Counted from the stretch's first letter, positions 16,863-25,926 are shown. The stretch is DNA of 64,000 nucleotides from Leucobacter sp. PH1c (GCF_000633415.1 NZ_AYMV01000015.1:1-64000), one strand, 5' to 3'. Numbers and translations: made by a program. The notes: generated by a model from the sequence alone, not told the origin.

Positions 16863-16868
16863 ATCGTA
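16863..16868 (-). promoter_or_regulatory. -10 box (TACGAT), leaderless AraC gene
   Basis: On the minus strand TACGAT ends 6 nt before the GTG at 16856. It lies inside the 28-nt gap after the ABC exporter gene. Confidence 0.5.
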
Positions 16869-16884
16869 GCAGCGGCGGCGGCCC

Positions 16885-18879
16885 CTAGGGCTGCGAATCC
16901 GGCACCAGCAGCTGGTGCCGCGCGAGCTCGCGATACAGCGGGGTGGAGGCGACGAGCTCGTCGTGCGTGCCCTCGCCCACGACGCGCCCGCGGTCGAGCA
17001 CGATGATCTTGTCCGAATCGACGACGGTGGAGAGCCGGTGCGCGATCACGATCAGCGTGCGGCCCGTCGCGACCGAGTCGAGCGCGTCCCGCATGAGGCG
17101 CTCGTTGACGCCGTCGAGGCTCGCCGTTGACTCGTCGAGGAGGAGCACGGGCGGCGCCGAGAGGAGCGCCCGCGCGATCGCGAGGCGCTGCTTCTCGCCG
17201 CCCGAGAGCATGACGCCGCTCTCGCCCACCTGCAGGTCGAGTGCGGCGGCGAGCTCGGCGGGCGACTGCGCCGCCGGCTCGGAGTGGTTCGCCGAACTCG
17301 TGGCCCCGCCCGCGGCGCGGCCGAGGAGGCCGCCGAGGTTCACGGCCTGCAGCACGCGCGCGCACGCGGCATCGCTCGCGTCCGGTGCCCCGAGGCGGAG
17401 GTTGTCGCGGAGCGTTCCGGCGAGCACGGGGGCGTCCTGCTCGACGTAGCCGAGCTGGGCGCGCAGCTCGGCGCGGTCAAGCACGCGCAGTTCGGCGCCG
17501 AAGAGTGAGACGGTGCCCTGATCCGGGTCGTAGAAGCGCTCGATCAGGCCGAGGATGGTCGACTTGCCCGCGCCCGAGGGACCGACGAGCGCGACCCGGG
17601 TGCCGCGCTCCACCGAGAAGTCGACGCCGTGGAGGACGGGCGTCTCGACGATCTCGGCGGGCGGGACGTCGCGCGAGCCCCGGCCCCCGCGCACGAGCGC
17701 GCGCGCGTCGGCGCGCTCGGGCGCCGCCGAGCGATACGTGAAGTGCACGTCCGAGAAGCGGATCGCGGGGCTCGCGACGTCGCCCGCCTGCGCGAGCGGC
17801 ACGATGCGGTGGAGCGGGGAGAGCTCAGCATCGTGCGCGGTCTCGGTGGGCAGCGCGGTGATCTCCTGGATGCGGCCGAGCGCGCCGAGCGCCTGGTTCA
17901 CGGCGGTGATCGCGCCGAAGGCCTGGCCCAGCGGCATGATCATGAGGAACAGGAAGATGATGAACGTGACGAGCTGGGCGATCGTGATCGCGCCCGTCGC
18001 CACGCGGTACCCGCCGAGCCCGAGCACCACGAGGAACGAGAGCTGCATCGCGAGGAACGAGACGGGGACGATGAGCGCGGAGATCTTCGCGACCTTCACG
18101 CCGAGCCCGTAGGCCTCCTCGGCGTCGCGCACGGTGGCGCGCTCCTCGCGCTCGGCGGCGCCGGCGGCGCGGATGGTGCGGATCGACGAGACCGTGCGGT
18201 CCACCTGCGCTGCAAGATCGCCGACCTTCTCCTGGGCGCGCGCCACGGCGGGGCGGATGCGGCTGCCCACCACCACGACCACGACGAGGGCGAGGAGGAT
18301 CACGCCGAAGGTGATCCCGAACAGCACGGGGTCGATCACGAGCATCCCGATCAGCGCGCCGACGAAGACGAGCATGCCGCTGATCGCCTCGACGAAGCCC
18401 TGGGTGAGCACCGCGCGGAGGAGCGTCGTGTCGCTGCCGATGCGCGAGACGAGATCGCCCGTGCGGCGCTGATCGAACTGCGCGATCGGCAGGTGGAGGA
18501 TCTTCGCGATGAGGCGGCGACGGCTCGTGAGCACGACGCCCTCGCCCATGCGCTGCAGCACGTAGTGCTGCAGCCCGCTGAGCACCGCGCCGGTGACGAC
18601 GACGACGCAGAGCACGGCGAGCAGCCAGCCGAGTGCTTCGCCCGCCTCGACCCGGCCGATCACCTGGCCGAGGAGCAGCGGCTGCACGAGCGACGCGGCC
18701 GCGCTCACGAGCCCGAGCCCGAGCGCGATGACGAGCAGTCGGCGCTGCTCGAAGAGATAGGGGACCAGCTGCGCGAGCGAGGCGCGCGGGCCGCGGGGCG
18801 TCGCCTCCGTGCGGCGTGCGGGGCCGCGGCGGCGCGGCGCCCGGCGAGCTGACGGGGAGGAATCAGGGAGCCCGGACAT
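16885..18879 (-). CDS. ABC exporter half-transporter (fused membrane and ATPase domains)
   Basis: Protein of 664 aa. A six-helix exporter membrane domain occupies about residues 35-345, including the coupling-helix pattern F-D-QRRTGDLVSRI. The nucleotide-binding domain holds Walker A GPSGAGKST (about 433), signature LSGGEKQR (about 557), Walker B VLLLDESTASLD and the H-loop IAHRLST. It should work as a homodimer because no partner is adjacent. Between membrane domain and Walker A lies a loop of about 40 residues (ERADARALVRGGRG region), longer than usual. The substrate is unknown; multidrug or lipid export is typical of the group. Confidence 0.88.
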   Translation of the reverse strand: MSGLPDSSPSARRAPRRRGPARRTEATPRGPRASLAQLVPYLFEQRRLLVIALGLGLVSAAASLVQPLLLGQVIGRVEAGEALGWLLAVLCVVVVTGAVLSGLQHYVLQRMGEGVVLTSRRRLIAKILHLPIAQFDQRRTGDLVSRIGSDTTLLRAVLTQGFVEAISGMLVFVGALIGMLVIDPVLFGITFGVILLALVVVVVVGSRIRPAVARAQEKVGDLAAQVDRTVSSIRTIRAAGAAEREERATVRDAEEAYGLGVKVAKISALIVPVSFLAMQLSFLVVLGLGGYRVATGAITIAQLVTFIIFLFLMIMPLGQAFGAITAVNQALGALGRIQEITALPTETAHDAELSPLHRIVPLAQAGDVASPAIRFSDVHFTYRSAAPERADARALVRGGRGSRDVPPAEIVETPVLHGVDFSVERGTRVALVGPSGAGKSTILGLIERFYDPDQGTVSLFGAELRVLDRAELRAQLGYVEQDAPVLAGTLRDNLRLGAPDASDAACARVLQAVNLGGLLGRAAGGATSSANHSEPAAQSPAELAAALDLQVGESGVMLSGGEKQRLAIARALLSAPPVLLLDESTASLDGVNERLMRDALDSVATGRTLIVIAHRLSTVVDSDKIIVLDRGRVVGEGTHDELVASTPLYRELARHQLLVPDSQP

Positions 18880-18886
18880 GAGCTCA

Positions 18887-18892
18887 ACTCTA
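18887..18892 (-). promoter_or_regulatory. -10 box (TAGAGT), leaderless ABC exporter gene
   Basis: On the minus strand TAGAGT ends 7 nt before the ATG at 18879. It lies next to the big hairpin that ends the riboflavin operon. Confidence 0.5.
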
Positions 18893-18896
18893 CCGA

Positions 18897-18940
18897 GCGC
18901 GGCTGGGCGGCGACCGTGGTCGGTCGCCGCCCAGCCGCGC
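18897..18940 (-). terminator. Terminator of the riboflavin operon
   Basis: A perfect 19-bp stem (18897-18915 with 18922-18940) and a 6-nt loop, 44 nt after the ribH stop. No U tract, but the stem is exceptionally stable. Confidence 0.7.
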
Positions 18941-18983
18941 GGTCCCGCGGTGCGGGTCCGGTCTCTCGGGGCCGCCCTGCGGG

Positions 18984-19505
18984 CTACCCCTCGGGGACGA
19001 GCCGGAGGGTGGGGCCCTCCTCGCGGATGCGCCGCGCGGTGATCGCGAGATGGAGGGCGGCCTCGGCGGCCTCCTGGCCCTTCGACTCGGGGGCGCCGGG
19101 GCGGCCCGAGCGGTCGAGCGCCTGCTGCTCCGTGTCGGTCGTCAGCACGCCGAAGCCGACGGGGCGGCCCGCGTCGAGCTGCACGCGGGTGAGCCCGTCG
19201 GTCACGGCGTTGCAGACGTAGTCAAAGTGCGGCGTGCCGCCGCGGATGATCACGCCGAGGCACACGGCGGCGTCGAAGCCGCCGCCGCCCTCTGCGACGG
19301 GCGCGAGTGCGATCTGCGCCGCCAGCGGCAGCTCGAACGCGCCGGCCACGCGGAAGACGCTGTGCTCCGCGCCCGCGGCGTCGAGCGTGTCCGCTGCGCC
19401 CGAGACGAGGGAGGACATGATCTCCTCGTGCCAGCTGCCTGCGATGACGGCGACGCGCAGGCCGCTCGCATCGACGGTGAGATTGGGGGCTCCCGCTCCG
19501 CTCAT
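18984..19505 (-). CDS. ribH: 6,7-dimethyl-8-ribityllumazine synthase
   Basis: Enzyme of 173 aa that condenses 5-amino-6-ribitylaminouracil with 3,4-dihydroxybutanone 4-phosphate. Active-site landmarks are SWHEEIMSSLV near the N-terminus (aromatic residue for substrate stacking), VAGAFELPLAAQ, LGVIIRGGTPHFDYV (His of the general base region) and PVGFGVLTTDTEQQALDR (conserved Arg). It assembles into a 60-mer or pentamer with riboflavin synthase. It is the last gene of the rib operon; 42 nt separate it from ribBA. Confidence 0.96.
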   Translation of the reverse strand: MSGAGAPNLTVDASGLRVAVIAGSWHEEIMSSLVSGAADTLDAAGAEHSVFRVAGAFELPLAAQIALAPVAEGGGGFDAAVCLGVIIRGGTPHFDYVCNAVTDGLTRVQLDAGRPVGFGVLTTDTEQQALDRSGRPGAPESKGQEAAEAALHLAITARRIREEGPTLRLVPEG

Positions 19506-19547
19506 GGGTTCGGTTCCTTCCGGTGGGGGTGATCGGGGGTGTGCGGC

Positions 19548-20831
19548 TCAGCCGACCTGCTCGGGCAGCTGGTGGCCCATGCGGTCGCGCTTCGCGTTCA
19601 GGTAGCCGACGTTCTGCTCGGTCACGCCGACCACGAGCGGCACCCGCTCGACGACGTCGATGCCGTGCTCCTCGAGCTGCGCCACCTTGTCCGGGTTGTT
19701 CGTGAGCAGGCGCACGCGATCGATGCCGAGGTCGGCGAGGATCTCGGCGGCAGCCGTGTAGTCGCGGTTGTCGGCGGGGAGCCCGAGCTGCAGGTTCGCG
19801 TCGAGGGTGTCGACGCCCTGCTCCTGCAGCTGGTAGGCGCGCAGCTTGTTCGCGAGGCCGATGCCGCGGCCCTCGTGGCCGCGCAGGTAGATGACGACGC
19901 CGCCGCGCTCGTGGATCCGGTCGAGCGCCGCGTCGAGCTGCGGCCCGCACTCGCACTTCAGCGAGCCGAAGGCCTCGCCCGTGATGCACTCCGAGTGGAC
20001 GCGCACGAGCGCCTCCCCGCTCGGCATGGCGCCCTCGGGCGTCGCCGCGACGAGGGCGATGTGGTCGATGCCCGCGCGCCGGTCGCGGTACGCGAGCGCG
20101 CGGAAGTCGCCGCGCTCCGTCGGCAGCAGCGTGTTGGCGCGGAGGCTCACGCTACGGTTGCGGGTGGCGCCGGCCGGCGCGCCCTCCGGATCGTGCTCGT
20201 TCAGGTAGGCGATGAGCTGCTCGATCGTGATGACGAGCACCCCCTCGCGCGCGCCAAGCTCGATGAGGCCGGGCAGGCGCATCATCTCGCCGTCCTCGGC
20301 GACGATCTCGGCGATCGCCGCGACCGGGCGGAGCCCCGCGAGCTGCATGAGCTCCACGGCGGCCTCGGTGTGGCCGTCGCGGGCGCGCACGCCGCCGTCG
20401 ACGGCGCGCAGCGGCAGGATGTGGCCGGGGCGGCGCACGTCACCGGGAACCGCGTCGACGTTCGCGAGGGCCTTCAGCGTGGTCATGCGATCGCTCGCGC
20501 TGATGCCCGTCGTGATGCCGTGCGCGGCGTCCACGGTCACGGTGTACGCGGTGCCGCGCACGTCCTCGTTCCGCTCCACCATCATGGGCAGGTCGAGCTG
20601 GTCGGCGACGGCGTTCGTCATGGGCGCGCAGAGGAGCCCGGAGGACCAGCGCACGGTCCAGGCGATCCACTCCTGGCTCGCGAGCTCGGCCGAGATGATG
20701 ACGTCGCCCTCGTTCTCGCGGTTCTCGTTGTCCGCGACGATCACGGGACGGCCGGCCGCGATCGCCGCGATCGCGTCCTCGATGCGGGCGATGCCGGGCG
20801 TGCGGGGCGCTGCGGAGTCGGTGATGCTCAT
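19548..20831 (-). CDS. ribBA: Bifunctional 3,4-DHBP synthase / GTP cyclohydrolase II
   Basis: Fusion protein of 427 aa. The N-terminal RibB half (about 1-220) has DNENRENEGDVI (metal and substrate binding) and RDGHTEAAVELM. The C-terminal RibA half shows the zinc site SECITGEAFGSLKCECG, YLRGHEGRGIGL and a late LLTNNPDK motif. RibB makes the four-carbon unit from ribulose 5-phosphate; RibA opens GTP. Start chosen at 20831, where it overlaps ribE by 4 nt (ATGA); the longer in-frame reading into ribE is spurious. Translation is coupled to ribE. Confidence 0.95.
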   Translation of the reverse strand: MSITDSAAPRTPGIARIEDAIAAIAAGRPVIVADNENRENEGDVIISAELASQEWIAWTVRWSSGLLCAPMTNAVADQLDLPMMVERNEDVRGTAYTVTVDAAHGITTGISASDRMTTLKALANVDAVPGDVRRPGHILPLRAVDGGVRARDGHTEAAVELMQLAGLRPVAAIAEIVAEDGEMMRLPGLIELGAREGVLVITIEQLIAYLNEHDPEGAPAGATRNRSVSLRANTLLPTERGDFRALAYRDRRAGIDHIALVAATPEGAMPSGEALVRVHSECITGEAFGSLKCECGPQLDAALDRIHERGGVVIYLRGHEGRGIGLANKLRAYQLQEQGVDTLDANLQLGLPADNRDYTAAAEILADLGIDRVRLLTNNPDKVAQLEEHGIDVVERVPLVVGVTEQNVGYLNAKRDRMGHQLPEQVG

Positions 20832-21514
20832 GCGTGGGATCCTTCGGTGGTCGTGGCGGCTGCGGCCGCGGCGGTCTGATGTGCGGCGGGCACGACGCCC
20901 AGGCGCAGCATGCGCGCGACGTGGCGCGCGAGGATGTCGGTCTCGACGTTCACGCGGTCGCCGGGCACGAGCCCGCCGAGCGTGGTCGCCGCGAGCGTCT
21001 CGGGGATGAGCGACACCTCGAACCAGGCATCGCGCTCCGCGGGGTCTGAGATCGCGGAGACGGTGAGCGAGACGCCCGAGAGCGTGACGGAGCCCTTGTC
21101 CACGAGGAGCGGAGCGAGCTCGGGGGAGAGGCCGAAGCGCAGGACCCGCCAGGCCTCGGCGGGGGTCGTGGAGCGGAGCTCGGCCGTGCCGTCGACGTGC
21201 CCCTGCACGATGTGCCCGCCGAGCCGGGTGTCGACGCGCACGGCGCGCTCGAGGTTCACGCGGCTGCCCGGGCGGAGTTCGCCGAGCGTCGACATGCGGA
21301 TGGACTGCGCCATCACGTCGGCGGTGAAGGTGCCGCGGCCGTCGGCCGTCGCGCCCTGCTCGATCACGGTCAGGCACACGCCGGACACGGCGATCGACGC
21401 GCCGTGCTCGGCGTCGCTCGTGACGAGCGGGCCGGCGATCGTGAGCCGGAGCGAGTCGTCGACGGGATCGACCGCGACGATCTCCCCGATCTCCTCGATG
21501 AGTCCTGTGAACAT
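20828..21514 (-). CDS. ribE: Riboflavin synthase, alpha chain
   Basis: Enzyme of 228 aa that dismutates two lumazines to riboflavin. It begins MFTGLIEEIG, the family hallmark, and shows the two-fold repeat: GVCLTV with GGHIVQGHVDG in the first half, and GVSLTV with a C-terminal VNVETDILARHVARML. The C-terminus carries an Ala/Thr-rich tail of about 15 residues. The start overlaps the ribD stop by 1 nt and the stop overlaps the ribBA start, so the operon is tightly coupled. Confidence 0.95.
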   Translation of the reverse strand: MFTGLIEEIGEIVAVDPVDDSLRLTIAGPLVTSDAEHGASIAVSGVCLTVIEQGATADGRGTFTADVMAQSIRMSTLGELRPGSRVNLERAVRVDTRLGGHIVQGHVDGTAELRSTTPAEAWRVLRFGLSPELAPLLVDKGSVTLSGVSLTVSAISDPAERDAWFEVSLIPETLAATTLGGLVPGDRVNVETDILARHVARMLRLGVVPAAHQTAAAAAATTTEGSHA

Positions 21515-22629
21515 CAGTTTCCTTCCCCGGCCGGCTGGATGACGGCCTTGACGAGCAGATCGGCGCCGAGTTGCGCGAGGTGGGTGATCCGGAGCCGCGC
21601 GATGCCGGGCATCGACGCGATCCCGAGATCGCCGAGCGCGGTGCGCGGGCCCCCGAGCAGCGCGGGCGCGATGTAGACGAGCACCTCGTCGACGAGGCCC
21701 GCGGCGATGAGGGCGCTCTCGACGTGCGGGCCGCCCTCGACGAAGATGTGGCGGATCCCGCTGGCGTGGAGCTCCGCCAGTTCGGCGGCGAGGTCGTCGC
21801 CCGGGATCTGGAGCGGCGCGTCGAGGCCGCGAGCCGCGAGCGCGGGGTGCCGGCGCACGCGCGCCGTCGCGGGGATCTCGCGGTGGCCGAGCACGATCGG
21901 CACGGGCTGCTCGGCCGCAGGGACCAGCAGCCCGCCGGTCTCGGCGCGCGCGGTGAGCGCCGGATCGTCGGCGAGGAGCGTTCCCGTGCCGACGAGGATC
22001 GCGTCGGCCTCGGCGCGCCTGCGGTGCACGTCGCCGCGCGCGTCGACGCCCGTGATCCACTGGCTCGTGCCGTCGCTCGCGGCGCCGCGGCCGTCGAGCG
22101 TCTGCGCCCACTTCACGGTCACGCGGGGGCGGGGGAGCGGCGCGGCGGCTGCGCCGGCGGGATCCGCCGTCCCCGCCGCGCCCTGCCGCGCGAGCCAGTC
22201 GGCGAGCAGCACGCGTGCCTCGCCCGCGAGGATCCCGCTGCGCACCTCGGCGCCCGCGGCGCGGAGCGTGGCGCTGCCGCCCGCGGAGGCCTGGCCCGGA
22301 TCGCCGAGCGCGTAGGCGACCGCGCCGATGCCCGCCTCGGCGAGCGCGACCGCGCAGGGTCCCGTGCGGCCCGTGTGATTGCAGGGCTCGAGGGTCACGA
22401 CGGCGGTGAGCTCGCCCATGCGGCCGCGCCACTCGGCGGGGAGCTGCGCGAGCGCGTCGACCTCGGCGTGCGGAGTGCCCGCGCCGCGGTGCCAGCCCTC
22501 GGCGACGATGCGGCCCTCGGGGCTCAGCAGTACGCAGCCGACGCGGGGGTTCTCGTCCGCGGCCGGGCCGCGGAGGGCGATCGCGAGTGCGCGGCGCATC
22601 CCCGCCTCGATGAGCTCCTGCTCCAGCAT
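21514..22629 (-). CDS. ribD: Riboflavin biosynthesis deaminase/reductase
   Basis: Bifunctional enzyme of 371 aa. The deaminase half has the zinc ligands in HAEVDAL and PCNHTGRTGPC, plus NPRVGCVLL. The reductase half has TVKWAQTLDGRGA, SQWITG and HIFVEGGPHVESALI. It performs the second and third steps from GTP to lumazine. I start it at the ATG at 22629, preceded by AGGAAG. The in-frame ATG at 22701 lies inside the conserved 3' end of the FMN aptamer and would put 24 residues of riboswitch sequence into the protein. It is the first gene of the rib operon. Confidence 0.93.
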   Translation of the reverse strand: MLEQELIEAGMRRALAIALRGPAADENPRVGCVLLSPEGRIVAEGWHRGAGTPHAEVDALAQLPAEWRGRMGELTAVVTLEPCNHTGRTGPCAVALAEAGIGAVAYALGDPGQASAGGSATLRAAGAEVRSGILAGEARVLLADWLARQGAAGTADPAGAAAAPLPRPRVTVKWAQTLDGRGAASDGTSQWITGVDARGDVHRRRAEADAILVGTGTLLADDPALTARAETGGLLVPAAEQPVPIVLGHREIPATARVRRHPALAARGLDAPLQIPGDDLAAELAELHASGIRHIFVEGGPHVESALIAAGLVDEVLVYIAPALLGGPRTALGDLGIASMPGIARLRITHLAQLGADLLVKAVIQPAGEGN

Positions 22630-22687
22630 CCCGTCCGCTACTTCCTGCGATCCGGGTGCGCGCGGGGTCGCGGGGTCGCCGCGACTG

Positions 22688-22824
22688 CGCGTTCCTCTCA
22701 TCCGGACTCGAACGGGTCTCCCCGTCCATCACCGTCGGTCTCGGAATTGCACCGAGTCAACCCCACGGAGTGGAGCTCGCGGACTGTCACCGCCGGTTCG
22801 GAATCACACCGACCCCGGAACACG
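22688..22824 (-). promoter_or_regulatory. FMN riboswitch (RFN element)
   Basis: On the minus strand the conserved blocks appear in order: GGTCGGTGTGATTCCGA, ACCGGCGGTGACAGTCC, GCGAGCTC, GACTCGGTGCAATTCCGAG, ACCGACGGTGATGG and GAGTCCGGATGAGAGGAAC. The closing P1 stem forms between 22817-22824 and 22688-22695. It lies 58 nt upstream of ribD. FMN binding should reduce rib expression; the short GC-rich linker with AGGAAG suggests control of ribosome access or of termination, which I cannot tell apart. Confidence 0.95.
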
Positions 22825-22829
22825 GACCC

Positions 22830-22858
22830 ATGGTACCCCGCGGGGCGGTGCGTGACCA
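22830..22858 (-). promoter_or_regulatory. Promoter of the riboflavin operon
   Basis: Minus-strand -35 TGGTCA (22853-22858) and -10 TACCAT (22830-22835) with a 17-nt spacer. The predicted transcript start falls at the first base of the riboswitch. Confidence 0.6.
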
Positions 22859-22946
22859 GTGCGGAGGGGCGCTGTCCGCCGGTGGCGGAACTGCGCCGCG
22901 TGCGGGAAGACGCGGGGGCCCCGCGCTGTTGCACGGCCCTGCGCGG

Positions 22947-22962
22947 GCGCACGGCCGTGCGC
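22947..22962. terminator. Palindrome between DUF1345 gene and riboflavin promoter
   Basis: GCGCACGGCCGTGCGC is a perfect palindrome just past the DUF1345 stop. It is a possible terminator of the MprF-DUF1345 unit; support is weak. Confidence 0.35.
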
Positions 22963-22975
22963 TGCGCGGGAGCGC

Positions 22976-23746
22976 TCAGCTGAACAGCTCGGCGAAGAGC
23001 CGGCCGTTCGCGATCACGTTCATCGTGAGGCCGATGATGAGGGCGTTGAAGAAGAACGCGAGCGTGGTGTGCCACACGATCGTCCACCGCATCCGGGAGT
23101 CGACGACCTTCACATCGGAGACCGCGAAGGTCGTCGCGTTCGTGAAGGCGAGGTAGACGAAGTCGACGAGCCGCGGATCGGGGGTGCTCGGGAACTCGAG
23201 CGGCGGGGTCGCCGAGCGGTGGTAGCGCGAGAAGTAGATCCGCGCGTACCCCCAGTTGAACATGGCCCAGGCGAGGAGCATCGCCCACACGGCGGTGAAC
23301 TCGCCCGCGGGGTCGTGGAGGTCCTGCCCGATGCTCGTGATGAGCTCGATCGCCACGCTGAGGCCCACGCCGCTGGCGCCGAGCGAGATGAGCGTCGACA
23401 GCGCGCGCGTGAGCGGATGGCCGACGAGCACCCGGGTCGCCGCGGGGTTCGGATCGCCGAAGCGCACGAGCAGGTTGAGCGCGAGCACTGTCGAGGCGAG
23501 GTAGATCGTCGCGAGGGCGCACCACGCGACCATGGGCAGGAGCATGAAGCCGTCGTCGGGTCCCCAGAGGAGGATGCCGCCGAGCCAGATGAGCACAAGC
23601 TGCACCGCGATGCCCACGATCTCGCCGCCCACGCTGATCGCGGTGCCGAGCGTGCGGGCGAGCGAGCGCGCGGGATCGGCGGCGTGGGGAGCCCCGGCGG
23701 GCCGGGCCGCCTCGGCGCCGGGCTCCCGCGTCGGATCCGCGGTCAT
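22976..23746 (-). CDS. DUF1345 family membrane protein
   Basis: Membrane protein of 256 aa with about five or six hydrophobic helices, DUF1345-like. Family marks are the WAMFNWGYARIYFSRYH region and DFVYLAFTNATTFAVSDV, which recalls the pore region of two-helix K+ channels (T-x-F-x-VSD). The function is unknown. It starts by a 4-nt overlap with the MprF-like gene, so the two are co-translated; a link between the two products is inference. The 150 nt after it hold a 16-bp palindrome (22947-22962) that could end transcription. Confidence 0.78.
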   Translation of the reverse strand: MTADPTREPGAEAARPAGAPHAADPARSLARTLGTAISVGGEIVGIAVQLVLIWLGGILLWGPDDGFMLLPMVAWCALATIYLASTVLALNLLVRFGDPNPAATRVLVGHPLTRALSTLISLGASGVGLSVAIELITSIGQDLHDPAGEFTAVWAMLLAWAMFNWGYARIYFSRYHRSATPPLEFPSTPDPRLVDFVYLAFTNATTFAVSDVKVVDSRMRWTIVWHTTLAFFFNALIIGLTMNVIANGRLFAELFS

Positions 23747-25920
23747 TTCGCCCCCGCCCCGCCCGCGCGTGCGGGCTGCGCCGGTTTCGCCGCCGTCGTC
23801 GACGCGAGGAGGTCGCGCAGCGACGCGTCGGGCAGGTAGGCGCGCGTGAGCGCGATCCCGATGCGGGGAAGGTCCCCCTCATCGCGGAACAGGAGGTACA
23901 GCGGAGCCGAGCGCGGATTGAACTTCTGCTTGAAGCGGTGCAGCGACGTGAAGCCGTAGAGCGGCTCGATGAGCGCGCCCACCTGGTCGAGCACCTGATC
24001 CACGGGGCCAGCGGCGACCTCGGACGGGCGCACGAGCGGTGCGCCCGAGAGCGAGAGGAACGCGAAGCCCGCCTCGGAGAAGTGCTGCGCGGCGGAGGCG
24101 ATCAGGAACTCCATCACCGGGCCGAAGCCGCCGTCGCGCCGCCGCATGAGATCGAGGGTCCAGCCGATGACGCGCGGTTCGCCCGTCTCCGGGTCGGCCG
24201 GGCCGTGCACCGGGAGCCACGATGTGATGCCGTGCAGGCTGCCGTCGGCGTCGACCGCGATGCCGACGGCGACGGCCGGATCCAGCGCCTCGTCGACCGT
24301 GCCGAGCGTGAAGCGCATCTCGGGCAGGCCCTTGTCCCCGGTCCACTGCTCCGAGATCGCGCGGACCTGGGCGAGCACGCTCCAGGGCTCGTCGGCGAGC
24401 CGCACCATGCGGAAGGAGATGCCCTCCCGGTTCGCGCGGTTGATCGCGGTGCGCACGGCCCCCCACGACTTGCCTGTGAACGCGAGCCCGGGCAGATCCA
24501 CGATCGTGTCCTCGGCGATCACCACCGAGCGCCACCCCGCGGGCTTCGCGCGCTCGCCCACTTCGCTCGCCGAGAAGGCGCAGGGCACGAGGCCCGCGCG
24601 CTGCGCGATCCGCTCGAACTCCGCGAACGCGGCGCCCTCCTCGCCCGCGGCGACGATCGGGTCGCCCAGCATGATCGCCACGCCGGCGTGGGGCTGGAAC
24701 GTGATCGCCCCGGAGCCCGCGGCGACGTGCCGGTTGCCGCGCCACGTGGTCATCCACGAGATGGTGCCGCCGCCGAAGCGCGCGAGCCGCTCGCGCGCCT
24801 GCGCGGTCGACAGGTGCTCGGCCGCGAGCGTCCGCCGCGAGCGCCGCAGCGGCACGCGGAACGCGCCCCGGCCCGCGATGATCACGACGAGGAAGAGGGC
24901 CCAGAGCGCGGCGGGGGCGATGAGCGCGCCGAGGTAGTCGCCTGCAGACCCGATCACGTCGAGCGCCTCGAGGAGCTTCAGCGCGCCGAAGCCGAGCGCC
25001 GCGGTCGCGATGTTGAACGCCGCGAGCACGATCGCGCAGATCCACGCGAGCCGCACGCCCTGGCGCACCCCGTTCGCGATGAGGGCGATCACGATCACGT
25101 CGAGCGCCACGTCGATGAAGGAGGCGACGGGCTGGTTCTGGCCGAGCGGGCCGTCGTACGGCACGACGAGGTCGATCACCTGGATCACGCCGATCGCGAT
25201 GAGCCCCGAGAACGCGATGAGGCGCCACTCGCGCTCGCTCGGCCGGCCGGCCGGGCGCCGGAAGACCGGCAGCCAGCCGCTCACGGCGAGTGCGGCGACC
25301 ATCGCGACCGCGTGCTCGACGTCGTGGAGCTGCCCGAGGTAGAGGAGCGAGATGCCGACCCAGATCACGACCGCGATGCGCGCGCGCAGGCGCCACGGTG
25401 CCGGGAGCGTGGCGATCGCGAAGACGAGCGCGGCGAGCGCGCCGCACGAGGGGCCGACGTCGGAGTGCTGCGTGAGCTGCTCCGCCCAGGGCCAGCCGGT
25501 CTGCGCGACGAGCAGCAGTAGCCCCGCGGCGCCGAGCACGCCGACGACGTGGCCGGCGGCGAAGAGCCCGATCGTGCGGAGCCCGCCGAAGCGCCACTCG
25601 GCCCAGCCGAGGCCCCCGACGACGAGGGGGAGCAGCGTGAGGTACACGAGCGGGTGGTCGACGAAGAACGGAGAGGTCGCGAGCGTCCACCAGCGCCCCT
25701 CCGCGAACGCGGGGATGCCGGTGGCGACCTGCCCGTACCAGGGGGCGTCGGCCGCGGGGCTGAGCAGCGTGCCCGTTGCGGCCCCGACGGCGATGAGCGC
25801 GACGACGAATGCGATCGTGACGGGCAGGCGGCGCAGCCCGGCGAGGAACGGGGGGAGCGCGCGCGGGGAGGCCTCCGGCGCGGGCGCGGCGGCCGGGGCG
25901 GGGACGGCGTCGTCGGTCAT
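23743..25920 (-). CDS. MprF-like protein: membrane domain plus DUF2156 aminoacyl-transferase domain
   Basis: Protein of 725 aa. Residues about 25-350 contain some nine hydrophobic helices, the first six resembling a rhomboid-type fold (GPSCGALAAL and HDVEHAVAM segments) rather than the usual MprF flippase. From about 385 a DUF2156 domain follows, with W-GN-H-AAGSGAITF, LGDPI, DLPGLAFTGKSWGAVRTAINRANREG and FLSLSGAPL. This domain moves lysine or alanine from tRNA to phosphatidylglycerol in MprF and LysX. It probably modifies membrane lipids, giving resistance to cationic peptides. The start at 25920 is supported by TAGACT 6 nt upstream. Confidence 0.82.
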   Translation of the reverse strand: MTDDAVPAPAAAPAPEASPRALPPFLAGLRRLPVTIAFVVALIAVGAATGTLLSPAADAPWYGQVATGIPAFAEGRWWTLATSPFFVDHPLVYLTLLPLVVGGLGWAEWRFGGLRTIGLFAAGHVVGVLGAAGLLLLVAQTGWPWAEQLTQHSDVGPSCGALAALVFAIATLPAPWRLRARIAVVIWVGISLLYLGQLHDVEHAVAMVAALAVSGWLPVFRRPAGRPSEREWRLIAFSGLIAIGVIQVIDLVVPYDGPLGQNQPVASFIDVALDVIVIALIANGVRQGVRLAWICAIVLAAFNIATAALGFGALKLLEALDVIGSAGDYLGALIAPAALWALFLVVIIAGRGAFRVPLRRSRRTLAAEHLSTAQARERLARFGGGTISWMTTWRGNRHVAAGSGAITFQPHAGVAIMLGDPIVAAGEEGAAFAEFERIAQRAGLVPCAFSASEVGERAKPAGWRSVVIAEDTIVDLPGLAFTGKSWGAVRTAINRANREGISFRMVRLADEPWSVLAQVRAISEQWTGDKGLPEMRFTLGTVDEALDPAVAVGIAVDADGSLHGITSWLPVHGPADPETGEPRVIGWTLDLMRRRDGGFGPVMEFLIASAAQHFSEAGFAFLSLSGAPLVRPSEVAAGPVDQVLDQVGALIEPLYGFTSLHRFKQKFNPRSAPLYLLFRDEGDLPRIGIALTRAYLPDASLRDLLASTTAAKPAQPARAGGAGAK

Positions 25921-25926
25921 GGACAC

